Source of the DNA: Pectobacterium brasiliense
Lineage (GTDB): Bacteria; Pseudomonadota; Gammaproteobacteria; Enterobacterales; Enterobacteriaceae
Reading direction: 5' to 3'
Length of the DNA stretch: 64,000 nucleotides
Assembly (NCBI RefSeq): GCF_016950255.1
Contig: NZ_JACGFN010000001.1
Location: 2,108,001-2,172,000 of the forward strand
Position numbers and translations under genes: made by a program
Notes under the pieces: model-generated
Databases searched by the model: none
Told to the model about the DNA's origin: nothing
The model's input: the letters and a program-made list of their open reading frames with translations, nothing else
Shown: positions 25,677 to 35,583 of the stretch, piece by piece
Layout of the letters: each line of letters opens with the position of its first letter
Position numbering within the stretch: the first letter of the stretch is position 1

Positions 25677-26788
25677 GATGACGATTCCCCTTGTGGATCC
25701 GTAGCCAAGTCTTTCTCCACTAATTCTTTCTCCAACAGGGCGCGTTTACGCACGACGCCCCAACGATAGCCAGATAGCGCGCCGTCATGCCGCACCACGC
25801 GATGACAGGGAATCGCCACCGCCAGCCGATTCGCGGCACAAGCCCCCGCGACAGCACGCACGGCGGCCGGCGATCCAATGCGCTCAGCGACGTCACGGTA
25901 GCTCAGCGTTTCTCCAGCCGGAATCGTCCGTAGCGCCTGCCAGACTCGTTGCTGGAATACCGTGCCGCGAATATCCAGCGGCAGCGTCAGCCCAATTGCA
26001 GGATCGTCAACAAACCCGACAACCTGCGCCATGCGTTGTTCAAATGCCGCATCGCCGCCGATCAGCTGTGCGTTAGCAAACATCTCCTGAAGCGAGTTGA
26101 GCAAAGAGTCAGGATCGTCTCCCAGCAGGATCGCGCAGATCCCTTTCTCGCTTTCCGCCACCAGCACCTCGCCGAGTGAACAGCGGCCAACGGCAAAGCG
26201 GATCGCCATCCCTTTTCCCCGATTCTGAAACGCCGTCGGCGTCATCCCTAAATGTGCGCCCGCTTCGGCATAAAAGCGCCCGCTGGCATCATAGCCCGCT
26301 GCGGCAATCGCAGCGGTCACCGTGCCGCTATCAGCCAACTGTTCACGCAGCTGCCAATGACGATGGGCGCTGGCATACTGTTTGGGCGTCAGACCGGTTA
26401 TGGCTTTGAACACGCGATGAAAATGGAATGCGCTTATCCCCACGGCCTGAGCCAGCACCGCCAGCGTCGGCTGATGCTCCGACTGCTCAATCATCCGGCA
26501 CGCGTGGGCAATCTGCTGTGCCTGCTGTTCCTGCCGCGAGAGCGTTCCCTGACGACAGCGTTTACACGGACGGAAACCCGCCGCCTGCGCCTCGTCGGCC
26601 GTCGCGAAGAACACCACATTTTCACGCCGGGGCTGACGTGATGCACAGGAGGGCGCACAGTAAATCCCCGTGGTTTTCACCGCATAGATAAAGCAACCGT
26701 CAGCCGCTTGATTGCGCGTCACTACCGCCTGCCAGCGCGAGTCAACATCCTGAAACGGCGTATCACTCAGCATCGTATCGTTACGCAT
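25673..26788 (-). CDS. ada: Ada, methylphosphotriester/O6-methylguanine repair protein and activator
   Basis: A 371-residue three-part protein. The N-terminal zinc/acceptor domain has Cys pairs in TTGIYCAPSC and FRPCKRC; an AraC-type helix-turn-helix follows (about 100-185); the C-terminal methyltransferase carries the acceptor Cys in AIPCHRVV. Methylation of the N-terminal Cys turns Ada into an activator of its own operon and of alkylation-repair genes. The start at 26788 follows GAGGTGTACAA. The C-terminal tail after KRALLEKE is short and Glu/Ser-rich. Confidence 0.94.
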   Translation of the reverse strand: MRNDTMLSDTPFQDVDSRWQAVVTRNQAADGCFIYAVKTTGIYCAPSCASRQPRRENVVFFATADEAQAAGFRPCKRCRQGTLSRQEQQAQQIAHACRMIEQSEHQPTLAVLAQAVGISAFHFHRVFKAITGLTPKQYASAHRHWQLREQLADSGTVTAAIAAAGYDASGRFYAEAGAHLGMTPTAFQNRGKGMAIRFAVGRCSLGEVLVAESEKGICAILLGDDPDSLLNSLQEMFANAQLIGGDAAFEQRMAQVVGFVDDPAIGLTLPLDIRGTVFQQRVWQALRTIPAGETLSYRDVAERIGSPAAVRAVAGACAANRLAVAIPCHRVVRHDGALSGYRWGVVRKRALLEKELVEKDLATDPQGESSS

Positions 26789-26850
26789 TTGTACACCTCA
26801 CTCCAATCTCGGCATTACTGCCAACCTTACTATTACTGAAAGTCATACGA

Positions 26851-26858
26851 TGCGCTAA
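26851..26858 (-). promoter_or_regulatory. Possible Ada box
   Basis: TTAGCGCA on the minus strand, about 63 bp upstream of the ada start, differs in one or two positions from the AAAGCGCA core known from E. coli ada. Placement suits autoregulation; not proven. Confidence 0.35.
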
Positions 26859-27029
26859 CGCTAAACCGAAGCGACCTTACGCACACGTCCTACTCTTGCT
26901 TTTTCATTCGGCGCGCCCCGATGTTGCTATTTCCATCGACATTACCGGTTACTTTTTGAACAAACCTGTGATGCGAATACATGGTACACGGTGAGGCTCA
27001 GGTTTTTTTCTCTGCAATCAGGGGGCAAT

Positions 27030-27809
27030 ATGAGCGACAGTAAAGTTCACTGGAATGGCGGTTTGCATGACGATGCAGTGCAGATTATGTCACACGATGG
27101 AGGAATCATCGTTTCGCCCACCAAGGTGGGTTACATCATCATGGCTTCAGATAAGGCCGGGCTGGAACGAAAATTTGATGCCAAACAGCGCAGCCGAAGC
27201 AAGCCGGGTGTCGTGCTGTGTGGATCTATCGCGCAGTTAAAAGCGCTGGCGCAGCTAAACCCAGAAATCGAGCAGTTATATCAGCGCCATTGGGATGCCG
27301 ACGTACTGCTGGGCTGCATCCTTCCCTGGCACGACAGCGCATTAGTGCGTATCCCCAAAGACGGCTCGAAAGCGCTGATGATGGACGATCGCAAAACCAG
27401 CTGTTTCGTGATTAAGTTCGGTACACCGAGCGAAATCCTCACGCAGGAGCTGTGGGAAAAGTACGGCAAATTAACCTTTGCCAGTTCAGCTAATCCGTCA
27501 GGCAAAGGAAACCGGGGCGAGGTAGAAGGTATCGGTGAACGGATCAGTGCCTTTGCCGATCTGATTATCGAAGCCGATGATTACGTGAAATCTATCCAGC
27601 CGAATAAGTCCCATGACACACGCTATGAGCAAGGCGTGATGGTGTCGATGGTGGATACAGACGGTCAGCTGATACCGGAACAGAAAGGGAGACGGAGCGT
27701 ATATCCGTGCCCGGCGCTGATACGCAAAGGGCTGGATGTGGACAAGGTGATGTCGCTACTGTCTGATACCTTCACCACCTGGGACTATCGCCACGGCGAG
27801 TATTATTAA
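27030..27809 (+). CDS. Sua5/YciO/YrdC-family protein
   Basis: From the ATG at 27030 (after GGGGGCAAT) the product is 259 residues. The YrdC-type fold is marked by KQRSRSKP (the K...R..KP nucleotide site) and FASSANPSGKGN (the SAN.SG motif). Family members bind ATP and make threonylcarbamoyl-AMP for tRNA modification (TsaC), but longer YciO-like members are of unclear function. This one is longer than YciO (about 206) and is not in a tRNA-modification context; it lies between two alkylation-repair genes. Confidence 0.75.
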   Translation: MSDSKVHWNGGLHDDAVQIMSHDGGIIVSPTKVGYIIMASDKAGLERKFDAKQRSRSKPGVVLCGSIAQLKALAQLNPEIEQLYQRHWDADVLLGCILPWHDSALVRIPKDGSKALMMDDRKTSCFVIKFGTPSEILTQELWEKYGKLTFASSANPSGKGNRGEVEGIGERISAFADLIIEADDYVKSIQPNKSHDTRYEQGVMVSMVDTDGQLIPEQKGRRSVYPCPALIRKGLDVDKVMSLLSDTFTTWDYRHGEYY

Positions 27810-27989
27810 CGCGTAACAGCGGCATAACCTGCCGCTGAAATATCCGTTCTAGCCGTTCCCACGACAGCGTGTATCCCCCCTCGCCACGTCTTGCTTTTTC
27901 ATCCGAATAGCCCTTTCCACATGGCGCGCCATGCAGCAATCTCCTATGCTCGTTTTCTGCCCTTTGCATTCTCATCACGGAAGCCGTTT

Positions 27990-28652
27990 ATGCCATCCCA
28001 TCCGCCGTTGGATTTCACGCAGCAGGCCAAAACCCATCTCAGCGCCATCAATGCGCGCTGGGCCAGCCTGATCGAACAGATTGGCGACTGTCGCCATCAG
28101 ACCGCGCCACATCGAGAACCCTATGAGGCGCTGATGCGTGCCGTTGCCTATCAGCAGCTAACGACGCGTGCCGGAGATGCGATGGTCGCGAAACTCCTGC
28201 GGGTACATGGCGATGTCTTTCCCACCCCGGAACAGATACTGGCCTGCTCCACCGACACGCTACGGCAGTGCGGTTTTTCCGCCCGCAAAGCGGATACGCT
28301 GCACGGCATCGCACAGGGTGCGCTGAGCGGCCTCGTGCCCAGCCTCGAACAGGCCGCAGAGAGGGATGACGACACGCTTATTCAGCAGTTGACGTCGCTC
28401 AAGGGGATCGGACGCTGGACGGTCGAAATGTTTTTGATTTATTCACTGGAACGCACCGATATCATGCCGCTCGACGATCTCGGTATTCGGCAAGGGTTAC
28501 GCTATGTTTATGATTTGCAGGATATGCCGAAACCGCGCGAGTTACAGGCACTGAGCCTGCACTGTCAGCCTTATCGCACGGTGGCATCCTGGTATTTATG
28601 GCGAGCGCTTGAGCTACCGGCGTATCAGAGCTTTAAGCTGACACACCGGTAA
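27990..28652 (+). CDS. AlkA-type 3-methyladenine DNA glycosylase
   Basis: From the ATG at 27990 the product is 220 residues. It has the helix-hairpin-helix of the HhH-GPD superfamily (LTSLKGIGRWTVEM) and the catalytic Asp in PLDDLGIRQG. Such enzymes cut alkylated purines from DNA to begin base-excision repair. It lacks the N-terminal domain of E. coli AlkA (282 residues) and is closer to the compact MAG type. It lies 1.2 kb from ada/alkB, so the alkylation response genes are clustered. A longer frame upstream (27891) has no convincing ribosome site. Confidence 0.88.
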   Translation: MPSHPPLDFTQQAKTHLSAINARWASLIEQIGDCRHQTAPHREPYEALMRAVAYQQLTTRAGDAMVAKLLRVHGDVFPTPEQILACSTDTLRQCGFSARKADTLHGIAQGALSGLVPSLEQAAERDDDTLIQQLTSLKGIGRWTVEMFLIYSLERTDIMPLDDLGIRQGLRYVYDLQDMPKPRELQALSLHCQPYRTVASWYLWRALELPAYQSFKLTHR

Positions 28653-28661
28653 CACGCAGCA

Positions 28662-29132
28662 TTACCGCAGACGAGAACTGGTCGATACCTGCTGAACATG
28701 ACGACGGCGATTCATAATGCGCTCCCGCAGCGTATCGTAGGCCCAGTTATACACCACGGTGTACGGCAGGAAGAACAGGAAGAAGCCGATCTCCACCATC
28801 AGCGCCTGCCACAGCGTGACGTTCAGCATCCATGCCGCCAGCGGCAAACCAATCAGGATAAAGCCGCCTTCAAACCCCAGCGCGTGAGCGATACGAATCG
28901 GCAGCCGACGTTTAACGCGATCCGCAGGCCACAGGCGATCGAATATCGAGTTGTAGATCATATTCCAGATCATCGCGACGCTGGACAGCATGATGGCCAG
29001 TGCCCCCATATCGAAGAGCGGCTTATTCAGCAGCCAGGCGCCCGCTGGCGCACAGATCGTCAACGCGATCAGTTCAAAGCCCACCGCATGGTATACACGT
29101 TCACGTAAGGTTTTGCTGGTTTTGTTCTGCAT
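28662..29132 (-). CDS. PACE-family efflux transporter (AceI-like)
   Basis: From the ATG at 29132 (after AAGTGAATGTGTT) the product is 156 residues with four membrane segments arranged as two tandem bacterial transmembrane pair domains: RVYHAVGFELIAL...NMIYNSIFDRLWP and RIAHALGFEGGFI...VVYNWAYDTLRE. The conserved Glu of the first repeat (GFELI) is present. PACE pumps export biocides such as chlorhexidine or short diamines with proton exchange. It is divergent from a LysR gene, the usual PACE arrangement. Confidence 0.9.
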   Translation of the reverse strand: MQNKTSKTLRERVYHAVGFELIALTICAPAGAWLLNKPLFDMGALAIMLSSVAMIWNMIYNSIFDRLWPADRVKRRLPIRIAHALGFEGGFILIGLPLAAWMLNVTLWQALMVEIGFFLFFLPYTVVYNWAYDTLRERIMNRRRHVQQVSTSSRLR

Positions 29133-29248
29133 AACACATTCACTTTTATTTATTGCACGTTGCTGGTCAATTTTCGCCATGACCATGGATGGCATCGTAT
29201 TACGGCCTTATTTTCATCGTATAAGGTGGTAGAGTACAGTTAGATTCC

Positions 29249-29263
29249 ATCGATAAAAACGAT
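29249..29263. promoter_or_regulatory. Possible LysR box between PACE and LysR genes
   Basis: ATCG-N7-CGAT, a T-N11-A type dyad, lies just upstream of the LysR start and within the divergent promoter region. Confidence 0.4.
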
Positions 29264-29272
29264 AGAGGCACA

Positions 29273-30151
29273 ATGCGATATTCACCGGAATCCCTGCTGG
29301 CTTTTGTGACCACCGTTGATGCGGGCTCGTTTTCCGCCGCCGCACGGCGCTTGCATAAAAGCCAGTCCACCATCAGCGCAGCCATCGCCAATCTGGAAGC
29401 CGATCTGGGGCTGACGTTATTTGATCGATCCGGTCACCAGCCGGTGCTCACGCTGGCGGGCAGAAAAGTACTTTCCCACGTACAGGCGATCTTATCCGCC
29501 AGCGAAGAGCTGGATGGGCTGGCGATCCGTCTGGCCGACCATATCGAACCCCGTCTGACGTTTGTATTGTCCGATATCTGGCAAGCCCCCCACTACGAAC
29601 CCGTGCTTCAGCGTTTCGCCCAGCATTTTCCTGATATTGAATTTGAATGCCTGATTGCGGAAGGTGATGACGTGATCGATCTGCTGCAAATGAAGCGTGC
29701 GCATGTCGGGCTAGTGCGCGCTCAGACGGATTACCCACCCGATATTGCCGCCGCACGTTTGCAGATTAAAACCGACATGGCCATCTTCGTGTCGGCAGCG
29801 CATCCGCTGACAACGGAAAAAACCGTGACGCGCGGCCAGTTGGCGACCGTCCGCCAGCTCTATCTCAATACCTATAAACGCAGCGATCGGCTGCAACCGG
29901 AAGGGATCGTCTGGTCTGCGCCGTCCTACCTGATGCTGCTGGAAATGGCACAGCAGGGGCACGGCTGGAGCATTCTGCCACGCTGGCTGGTGGCGCAATA
30001 CGACCAGCAGAAACTGGTGGAACTGCCTGTTCCGGGCTGGCCGCAGTGGATTGACGTGGACGTTGTCTGGTCCAAGCCCCATCCCCCCGGTCCGGCAGGG
30101 CTTTGGATGATCGACAATCTCCTTGCCCAACAAGAGAGTGCGCCGCCATAA
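29273..30151 (+). CDS. LysR-family regulator, likely of the PACE pump
   Basis: A 292-residue LysR regulator with a standard helix-turn-helix (SFSAAARRLHKSQSTISAAIANLE) and an effector domain. It is divergent from the PACE transporter gene with 140 bp between starts, the common arrangement in which the regulator activates the pump. GAGGCACA precedes the ATG. Effector unknown. Confidence 0.88.
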   Translation: MRYSPESLLAFVTTVDAGSFSAAARRLHKSQSTISAAIANLEADLGLTLFDRSGHQPVLTLAGRKVLSHVQAILSASEELDGLAIRLADHIEPRLTFVLSDIWQAPHYEPVLQRFAQHFPDIEFECLIAEGDDVIDLLQMKRAHVGLVRAQTDYPPDIAAARLQIKTDMAIFVSAAHPLTTEKTVTRGQLATVRQLYLNTYKRSDRLQPEGIVWSAPSYLMLLEMAQQGHGWSILPRWLVAQYDQQKLVELPVPGWPQWIDVDVVWSKPHPPGPAGLWMIDNLLAQQESAPP

Positions 30152-30641
30152 CTCCGTCACTGCATTGGCAACATAACATTAGTCATCACATCGGCCACCG
30201 CATCGTGGCTTTTGTGATCGGTCCGTTTTTTCATGAAGCGATAAAAAGCAATAACGGTTTCTTTATATCGCCATTAAATAACATTAAAGAATAAATGGTT
30301 ATTATTTTTAATTTAACCATTTACTTTACTTAATTAAGCCAATTAAAAGAGGAATATTTTCACGTTAAATCACGTGCAGTTTCACGTGGCGTCCGCACAC
30401 AGGAAACCTATGCCGTGTCGCCGTTCCACGCGTCTGCTACGGGGAAAAAATAACACGCACATCATTATTATTGTGATGTACCAAAGTAGTACTTCCCGAC
30501 AAAAAACCATACTATTATGGTGATTACTACTTTTGTATTCGAGACATCCCTGTAGTGCTGCGGTAATACGCCTTAATAATAAGATGCTGAATCCTATAAG
30601 GTGAAAATTTACTAATTAATGCAATTGCAAGTGAGAAAAAA
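30152..30641. other. 490-bp gene-less stretch upstream of fumarase
   Basis: No gene is seen. It contains three TCACGT repeats (30360-30385) and the nested inverted repeat at 30483-30533. It must hold the fumarase promoter. Confidence 0.5.
30483..30533. promoter_or_regulatory. Nested inverted repeats upstream of fumarase
   Basis: Outer arms AAAGTAGTA (30483-30491) and TACTACTTT (30525-30533) enclose a second perfect dyad, ACCATA (30506-30511), CTAT, TATGGT (30516-30521). Both are exact. It ends about 108 bp before the fumarase start, a suitable place for an operator. Confidence 0.5.
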
Positions 30642-32285
30642 ATGTCGAATAAACCCTTCTATTACCAAGATCCGTTTCCACTCAGTAAAGATGACACCGA
30701 ATATCGCCTGCTGAGCAGCGACTTTGTCTCTGTCGCACAGTTTGAAGGTCAGGACATCCTGAAGATCGAGCCAGCCGCGTTGACCCTTCTGGCCCAGCAA
30801 GCCTTCCACGATGCCTCTTTCATGCTCCGCCCCGCTCACCAGCAGCAAGTTGCCGATATTCTTAGCGACCCGGAAGCCAGCGAAAACGACAAATACGTTG
30901 CTCTGCAATTCCTGCGCAACTCCGAAATTTCCGCCAAGGGTATTCTGCCGACCTGTCAGGATACCGGTACGGCGATCATCGTCGGTAAAAAAGGCCAGAA
31001 CGTCTGGACTGGCGGTAATGATGCCGAAGCGCTGTCTCAGGGCGTGTACAACACGTTCATTGAAGACAACCTGCGCTACTCGCAGAACGCCGCGCTGGAT
31101 ATGTACAAAGAGGTTAACACCGGCACCAACCTGCCCGCGCAGATTGACCTCTACAGTACCGAAGGCGAAGACTATAAATTCCTGTTCGTCACCAAAGGCG
31201 GCGGTTCTGCCAACAAGACTTATCTGTATCAGGAAACCAAAGCGCTGCTGACGCCGGGTAAGCTGAAAAGCTTCCTGATTGAGAAAATGCGTTCACTGGG
31301 CACCGCGGCCTGTCCGCCGTACCACATCGCATTTGTGATTGGCGGTACCTCGGCAGAAACCACGCTGAAAACCGTTAAGCTGGCGTCGACCAAGTACTAC
31401 GACGAACTGCCGACCGAAGGCAACGAGCACGGTCAGGCATTCCGCGATGTTGCGCTGGAACAGGAAATTCTGGAAGCCGCACGCGATCTGGGTCTGGGTG
31501 CACAGTTCGGCGGAAAATATTTTGCGCACGACGTGCGGATTATCCGCCTGCCGCGCCACGGCGCATCTTGCCCAGTCGGTATGGGCGTATCCTGCTCCGC
31601 TGACCGTAACATCAAAGGTAAGATCAACCGTAAAGGTGTCTGGCTGGAGCAATTAGAGCAGAATCCGGGTAAATACATTCCTGAACATCTGCGTGAAACG
31701 GGCGAAGGCGATGCGGTTAAAATCGACCTGAACCGCCCGATGGCCGAGATCCTGAAAACGCTGTCGCAGTATCCGGTATCCACCCGTCTTTCCCTGACCG
31801 GCACCATCATCGTGGGACGTGACATTGCTCACGCCAAGCTGAAAGAACGTCTGGATAACGGCGAAGGCTTGCCGCAGTACATCAAAGATCACCCAATCTA
31901 CTATGCGGGCCCGGCGAAAACGCCAGAAGGCTACCCGTCCGGCTCGTTAGGCCCAACGACCGCTGGTCGTATGGATTCCTACGTCGATTTATTGCAGGCC
32001 AACGGCGGCAGCATGATCATGCTGGCAAAAGGCAACCGTAGCCAGCAGGTAACCGACGCGTGCCATAAACACGGCGGCTTCTACCTCGGTAGCATCGGCG
32101 GCCCGGCAGCGATTCTGGCGCAGAACAGCATCAAGAGCCTAACTTGCGTGGAATACCCGGAGCTGGGAATGGAAGCCATCTGGAAAATCGAAGTCGAAGA
32201 TTTCCCGGCTTTTATTCTGGTCGATGATAAAGGCAACGATTTCTTCCAGGTGATTCAGAGCGCCAAGTGCGTGAAATGCGGTTAA
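30642..32285 (+). CDS. fumA: Class I fumarate hydratase (FumA/FumB type)
   Basis: A 547-residue iron-sulfur fumarase that interconverts fumarate and malate in the citric acid cycle. Length and sequence match E. coli FumA/FumB: opening FYYQDPFPL, cluster Cys in [10 protein letters not shown] and later [13 protein letters not shown], and the C-terminal beta part with [11 protein letters not shown] and the end [11 protein letters not shown]. Whether it is the aerobic FumA or anaerobic FumB type cannot be told here. A strong terminator follows. Confidence 0.95.
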   Translation: MSNKPFYYQDPFPLSKDDTEYRLLSSDFVSVAQFEGQDILKIEPAALTLLAQQAFHDASFMLRPAHQQQVADILSDPEASENDKYVALQFLRNSEISAKGILPTCQDTGTAIIVGKKGQNVWTGGNDAEALSQGVYNTFIEDNLRYSQNAALDMYKEVNTGTNLPAQIDLYSTEGEDYKFLFVTKGGGSANKTYLYQETKALLTPGKLKSFLIEKMRSLGTAACPPYHIAFVIGGTSAETTLKTVKLASTKYYDELPTEGNEHGQAFRDVALEQEILEAARDLGLGAQFGGKYFAHDVRIIRLPRHGASCPVGMGVSCSADRNIKGKINRKGVWLEQLEQNPGKYIPEHLRETGEGDAVKIDLNRPMAEILKTLSQYPVSTRLSLTGTIIVGRDIAHAKLKERLDNGEGLPQYIKDHPIYYAGPAKTPEGYPSGSLGPTTAGRMDSYVDLLQANGGSMIMLAKGNRSQQVTDACHKHGGFYLGSIGGPAAILAQNSIKSLTCVEYPELGMEAIWKIEVEDFPAFILVDDKGNDFFQVIQSAKCVKCG

Positions 32286-32327
32286 GTTAAATACGAGATA
32301 TAGAAGTTAGGAGATATTTCGTGTGCC

Positions 32328-32355
32328 AACGCCCCGATTTTCGGGGCGTTTTTTA
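32328..32355 (+). terminator. Rho-independent terminator of fumarase
   Basis: AACGCCCCGA (32328-32337) and TCGGGGCGTT (32341-32350) pair around TTT, followed by a T run. The norR stop at 32353 lies on its edge. Confidence 0.9.
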
Positions 32356-33891
32356 TTTGATGCCCAACCGCTTTGCCAGGCGGTGCAGGTTGCCGCTGTC
32401 CATTTCCAGTTCTCTGGCGCAGGATGACCAGTTGCCTTCATGGCGCGCCAGCGTTTGTTGGATGATCCGACGCTGATAGTCGTCCGTTGCCTCCCGCAGG
32501 CCGCCGCTGATAAAATACACGGGTGCCGTGTCGATAGCGCTCGATGAATCGGAGGTCGCATGAACAGGCTGGGAGGGAAGTTCAAGATTGAAATGCTCAG
32601 GGCCTAACAGCACTTCGCCCGATTCCTGTCCTGCTCTCGCCAGCACGGTGGCACGATAAATAGCGTGTTCCAGCTCGCGCACATTCCCCGGCCAGTCGTA
32701 CTGTTCCAGTTGCGCCCCCGCGTCTGCCGTCAACGCCAGCCGTGCCAGCCCCAGTTGCACGCGGCTGCGTTCACAGAAGAACCCCGCCAGCAGCGCCACA
32801 TCCTGACTGCGCTCACGCAGCGGGGGTACAGACAGCGGGAACACGCTCAGACGGTGGAACAAATCGGCACGGAAAGCGCCATCCAGTACCGCCTGACGCA
32901 GATCGCGGTTGGTCGCCGCCAGCACGCGCACGTTCACTTTCAGGCTGCTGTCATCACCCACGCGCTGGAGATCGCCATACTGCAATACGCGCAGCAGCTT
33001 CGCCTGTAGCGTCAACGACAGTTCACCAATCTCATCCAGAAACAGCGTGCCGTTATCCGCCATCTCAAACTTGCCGGTTCGATGGTGGATCGCACCGGTA
33101 AACGCGCCCTTCACATGACCAAACAGCTCGCTCTCCGCAACCGATTCCGGCAGCGCGGCACAGTTCAGGTATACCAGAGGATGTGTTGCGCGGCTGGAAC
33201 CACGATGAATTGCCCGTGCTACCAGCTCTTTGCCGACGCCGGTTTCCCCCATGATCAGCACGTTCAGATCGGAACCCGCGACAATATCGACCTCCTTCTT
33301 CAACCGCTGCATCGGTTCCGACAGCCCGACCATTTCTTCGACGCTTTCCGCCGCCGGACTTTCCGCCCGCACCGGCGCAGGCAATTGCCGTTCAAGACGC
33401 TCCATCAGCAGCGCGTTACTCAGCGCCGCCGCCGCCATCGCCCCCACCAGCCGCAGTTCTTCGTCGCTAAAATGGTCGAACTGGAAAGGGTCCATGCCGT
33501 CCACGGTCAGCGCCCCGATCAGGTTCTGATTGGCAAACAGCGGCAGGCCGACGCAGGCGTGCACCTTAAGATCTTCCTGACTGGGGATCAGGCCGTCATA
33601 GGGATCGGGAAGCTGGCTGTCCGCAGGAAAGCGCACCACGTCACCCGCGCGAGCAATCGCCTCCAAACGGGGATGATCGGACAGGCGAAAGCGTCGCCCC
33701 AGTACGTCCGGCGCAAGACCGTCGATCGCCAGCGGGCGGAACAGCTGATTCTCGTAACGCAACAGCGCCGAGGCATCACAGCGCAGCAACTGGCGCAGGC
33801 TGTTGATTAGGCGCTGGAAACGATCCTGATTCGATAGCCCCATTTGCAGCTCGATGGCAATGCGGGCAAGGGCGTTAATAGAGAGTGTCAT
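32353..33891 (-). CDS. norR: NorR, nitric oxide-responsive sigma-54 activator
   Basis: From the ATG at 33891 the product is 512 residues. An N-terminal GAF domain (about 20-170) holds the mononuclear iron that senses NO; the AAA+ domain has Walker A GETGVGKE, the sigma-54 loop [15 protein letters not shown] and Walker [12 protein letters not shown]; a Fis-type helix-turn-helix ends the protein. NO binding releases the ATPase, which opens the sigma-54 promoter of norVW. It is divergent from norV, with three NorR sites between. An upstream in-frame ATG (33921) would run into those sites and is unlikely. Confidence 0.96.
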   Translation of the reverse strand: MTLSINALARIAIELQMGLSNQDRFQRLINSLRQLLRCDASALLRYENQLFRPLAIDGLAPDVLGRRFRLSDHPRLEAIARAGDVVRFPADSQLPDPYDGLIPSQEDLKVHACVGLPLFANQNLIGALTVDGMDPFQFDHFSDEELRLVGAMAAAALSNALLMERLERQLPAPVRAESPAAESVEEMVGLSEPMQRLKKEVDIVAGSDLNVLIMGETGVGKELVARAIHRGSSRATHPLVYLNCAALPESVAESELFGHVKGAFTGAIHHRTGKFEMADNGTLFLDEIGELSLTLQAKLLRVLQYGDLQRVGDDSSLKVNVRVLAATNRDLRQAVLDGAFRADLFHRLSVFPLSVPPLRERSQDVALLAGFFCERSRVQLGLARLALTADAGAQLEQYDWPGNVRELEHAIYRATVLARAGQESGEVLLGPEHFNLELPSQPVHATSDSSSAIDTAPVYFISGGLREATDDYQRRIIQQTLARHEGNWSSCARELEMDSGNLHRLAKRLGIK

Positions 33892-33896
33892 GGTGT

Positions 33897-33907
33897 GTCC
33901 TAATGAC
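33897..33907. promoter_or_regulatory. NorR enhancer site 1
   Basis: GTCCTAATGAC fits the GT-N7-AC NorR consensus; 10 nt before the second site. Confidence 0.7.
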
Positions 33908-33916
33908 AGAGTCTGT

Positions 33917-33927
33917 GTCATTAAGAC
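33917..33927. promoter_or_regulatory. NorR enhancer site 2
   Basis: GTCATTAAGAC fits GT-N7-AC, with both half-sites close to GTCA/TGAC. Confidence 0.75.
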
Positions 33928-33941
33928 AATAGATAAAGCAT

Positions 33942-33952
33942 GTCATTTTGAC
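33942..33952. promoter_or_regulatory. NorR enhancer site 3
   Basis: GTCATTTTGAC fits GT-N7-AC and lies within the dyad TGTCATTTTGACA. Three sites, as in E. coli, allow a NorR hexamer to form. Confidence 0.78.
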
Positions 33953-33993
33953 AATCAATATTTATTAAACCTTATAAATCAATTAATTAAAAA

Positions 33994-34010
33994 TTGGCAC
34001 ACTTCCTGCA
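33994..34010 (+). promoter_or_regulatory. Sigma-54 promoter of norVW
   Basis: TTGGCACACTTCCTGCA has GG (33996-33997) and GC (34008-34009) at the exact -24/-12 spacing; transcript start expected near 34021, about 35 nt before norV. Confidence 0.85.
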
Positions 34011-34055
34011 ATCTCTACAGCATATTCCCGTATACGACTATTGAGGTTTCAGAAC

Positions 34056-35573
34056 ATGACGATTCACGTTAAGAACAATATCCACTGGGTTGGACAACGC
34101 GACTGGGAAGTTCGTGATTTTCACGGCACCGAATACAAGACGCTGCAAGGCAGCAGCTACAACAGCTACCTGATCCGCGAAGAAAAAACCGTGCTGATCG
34201 ATACCGTCGATCACAAATTCAGCCGTGAGTTTGTGCAAAACCTGATGGCGGAAGTGGATCTGAACACGATTGACTACATCGTGATCAACCACGCTGAGGA
34301 GGATCACGCCGGTGCGCTGACTGAGCTGATGGCGCGTATTCCCAACACGCCGATTTACTGCACCCACAATGCGATCGATTCCATTACCGGTCACCATCAC
34401 CACCCTGAGTGGAATTTCCACACGGTCAAAACCGGCGACACGCTGGATATCGGCAACGGCAAGCAGTTGATCTTTATCGAAACGCCGATGCTGCACTGGC
34501 CAGACAGTATGATGACCTATATGACCGAGGATGCCGTGCTGTTCAGTAACGATGCGTTCGGTCAGCACTATTGCGATGAGCACCTGTTCAATGACGAAGT
34601 CGATCAGACTGAACTGTTCGAGCAGTGCCAACGCTATTTCGCCAATATTCTGACGCCATTCAGCCGCCTGGTGACCGCCAAGATCCACGAAGTACTGGGT
34701 TTCAACCTGCCGCTGTCGATGGTTGCAACCTCACACGGCGTGGTATGGCGCAACGATCCTGCCCAGATCATTCACCTGTATCTGAAGTGGGCAGACAGCT
34801 ATCAGGAAGATCGCATCACGCTGTTTTACGACACCATGTCCAATAACACCCGCATGATGGCCGACGCCATTGCGCAAGGTATCAACGATGTCGATCCCGG
34901 CGTAGCGGTAAAAATTTATAACGTCGCCCGTCACGACAAGAACGAGATCCTGACACAGGTCTTCCGCTCGAAAGGCGTGTTAGTCGGCTCATCCACCATG
35001 AATAACGTGATGATGCCGAAGGTCGCCGCCATGCTGGAAGAGATCACCGGTCTGCGTTTCCAAAACAAGAAAGCCTCCGCGTTCGGCAGCTACGGCTGGA
35101 ACGGCGGCGCGGTAGACCGTGTGCAAACCCGTCTGATGGACGCTGGTTTCGAAACCACGCTGGCGTTGAAAACCAAGTGGCGTCCTGACGGTTCCGCGCT
35201 GGAAATTTGTCGCGAACACGGTCGCGAAATCGCGCGTCAGTGGGCACTGCACCCGCTGGATAATACGCCTACCCGTCGCGTCATCTCGCCCGTAAAACAG
35301 ACCGCGGCGGCACCGCAAGCCACCGCTGTCCCGCAGACTGCGAGCGCCCCCGCCGAGAAATCCTGCGGATGCAATGAAGTCGCTGCGCCACAATCGACAG
35401 CACAGTCAGAAAACGGCTGTATGCAGTGCAGTGTCTGCCAGTGGATCTACGATCCGGCACTCGGCGAACCGATGCAGGATGTCACACCGGGCACCATGTG
35501 GTCGGACGTACCAGACAGCTTCCTCTGCCCAGAATGCGGGCTGGGCAAAGACGTTTTCAATCCGATTCGATAA
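34056..35573 (+). CDS. norV: NorV, flavorubredoxin nitric oxide reductase
   Basis: From the ATG at 34056 the product is 505 residues: a metallo-beta-lactamase-like diiron domain with HAEEDHAG (His79, Glu81, Asp83, His84), a flavodoxin domain ([16 protein letters not shown], about 260-400) and a C-terminal rubredoxin with CMQCSVC...CPECG. It reduces NO to N2O without oxygen, protecting against host and denitrification NO. The linker before the rubredoxin is Ala/Pro/Gln-rich and has an extra CGC triplet. Expressed from the sigma-54 promoter with norW. Confidence 0.96.
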   Translation: MTIHVKNNIHWVGQRDWEVRDFHGTEYKTLQGSSYNSYLIREEKTVLIDTVDHKFSREFVQNLMAEVDLNTIDYIVINHAEEDHAGALTELMARIPNTPIYCTHNAIDSITGHHHHPEWNFHTVKTGDTLDIGNGKQLIFIETPMLHWPDSMMTYMTEDAVLFSNDAFGQHYCDEHLFNDEVDQTELFEQCQRYFANILTPFSRLVTAKIHEVLGFNLPLSMVATSHGVVWRNDPAQIIHLYLKWADSYQEDRITLFYDTMSNNTRMMADAIAQGINDVDPGVAVKIYNVARHDKNEILTQVFRSKGVLVGSSTMNNVMMPKVAAMLEEITGLRFQNKKASAFGSYGWNGGAVDRVQTRLMDAGFETTLALKTKWRPDGSALEICREHGREIARQWALHPLDNTPTRRVISPVKQTAAAPQATAVPQTASAPAEKSCGCNEVAAPQSTAQSENGCMQCSVCQWIYDPALGEPMQDVTPGTMWSDVPDSFLCPECGLGKDVFNPIR

Positions 35574-35583
35574 GGAGAGGATG

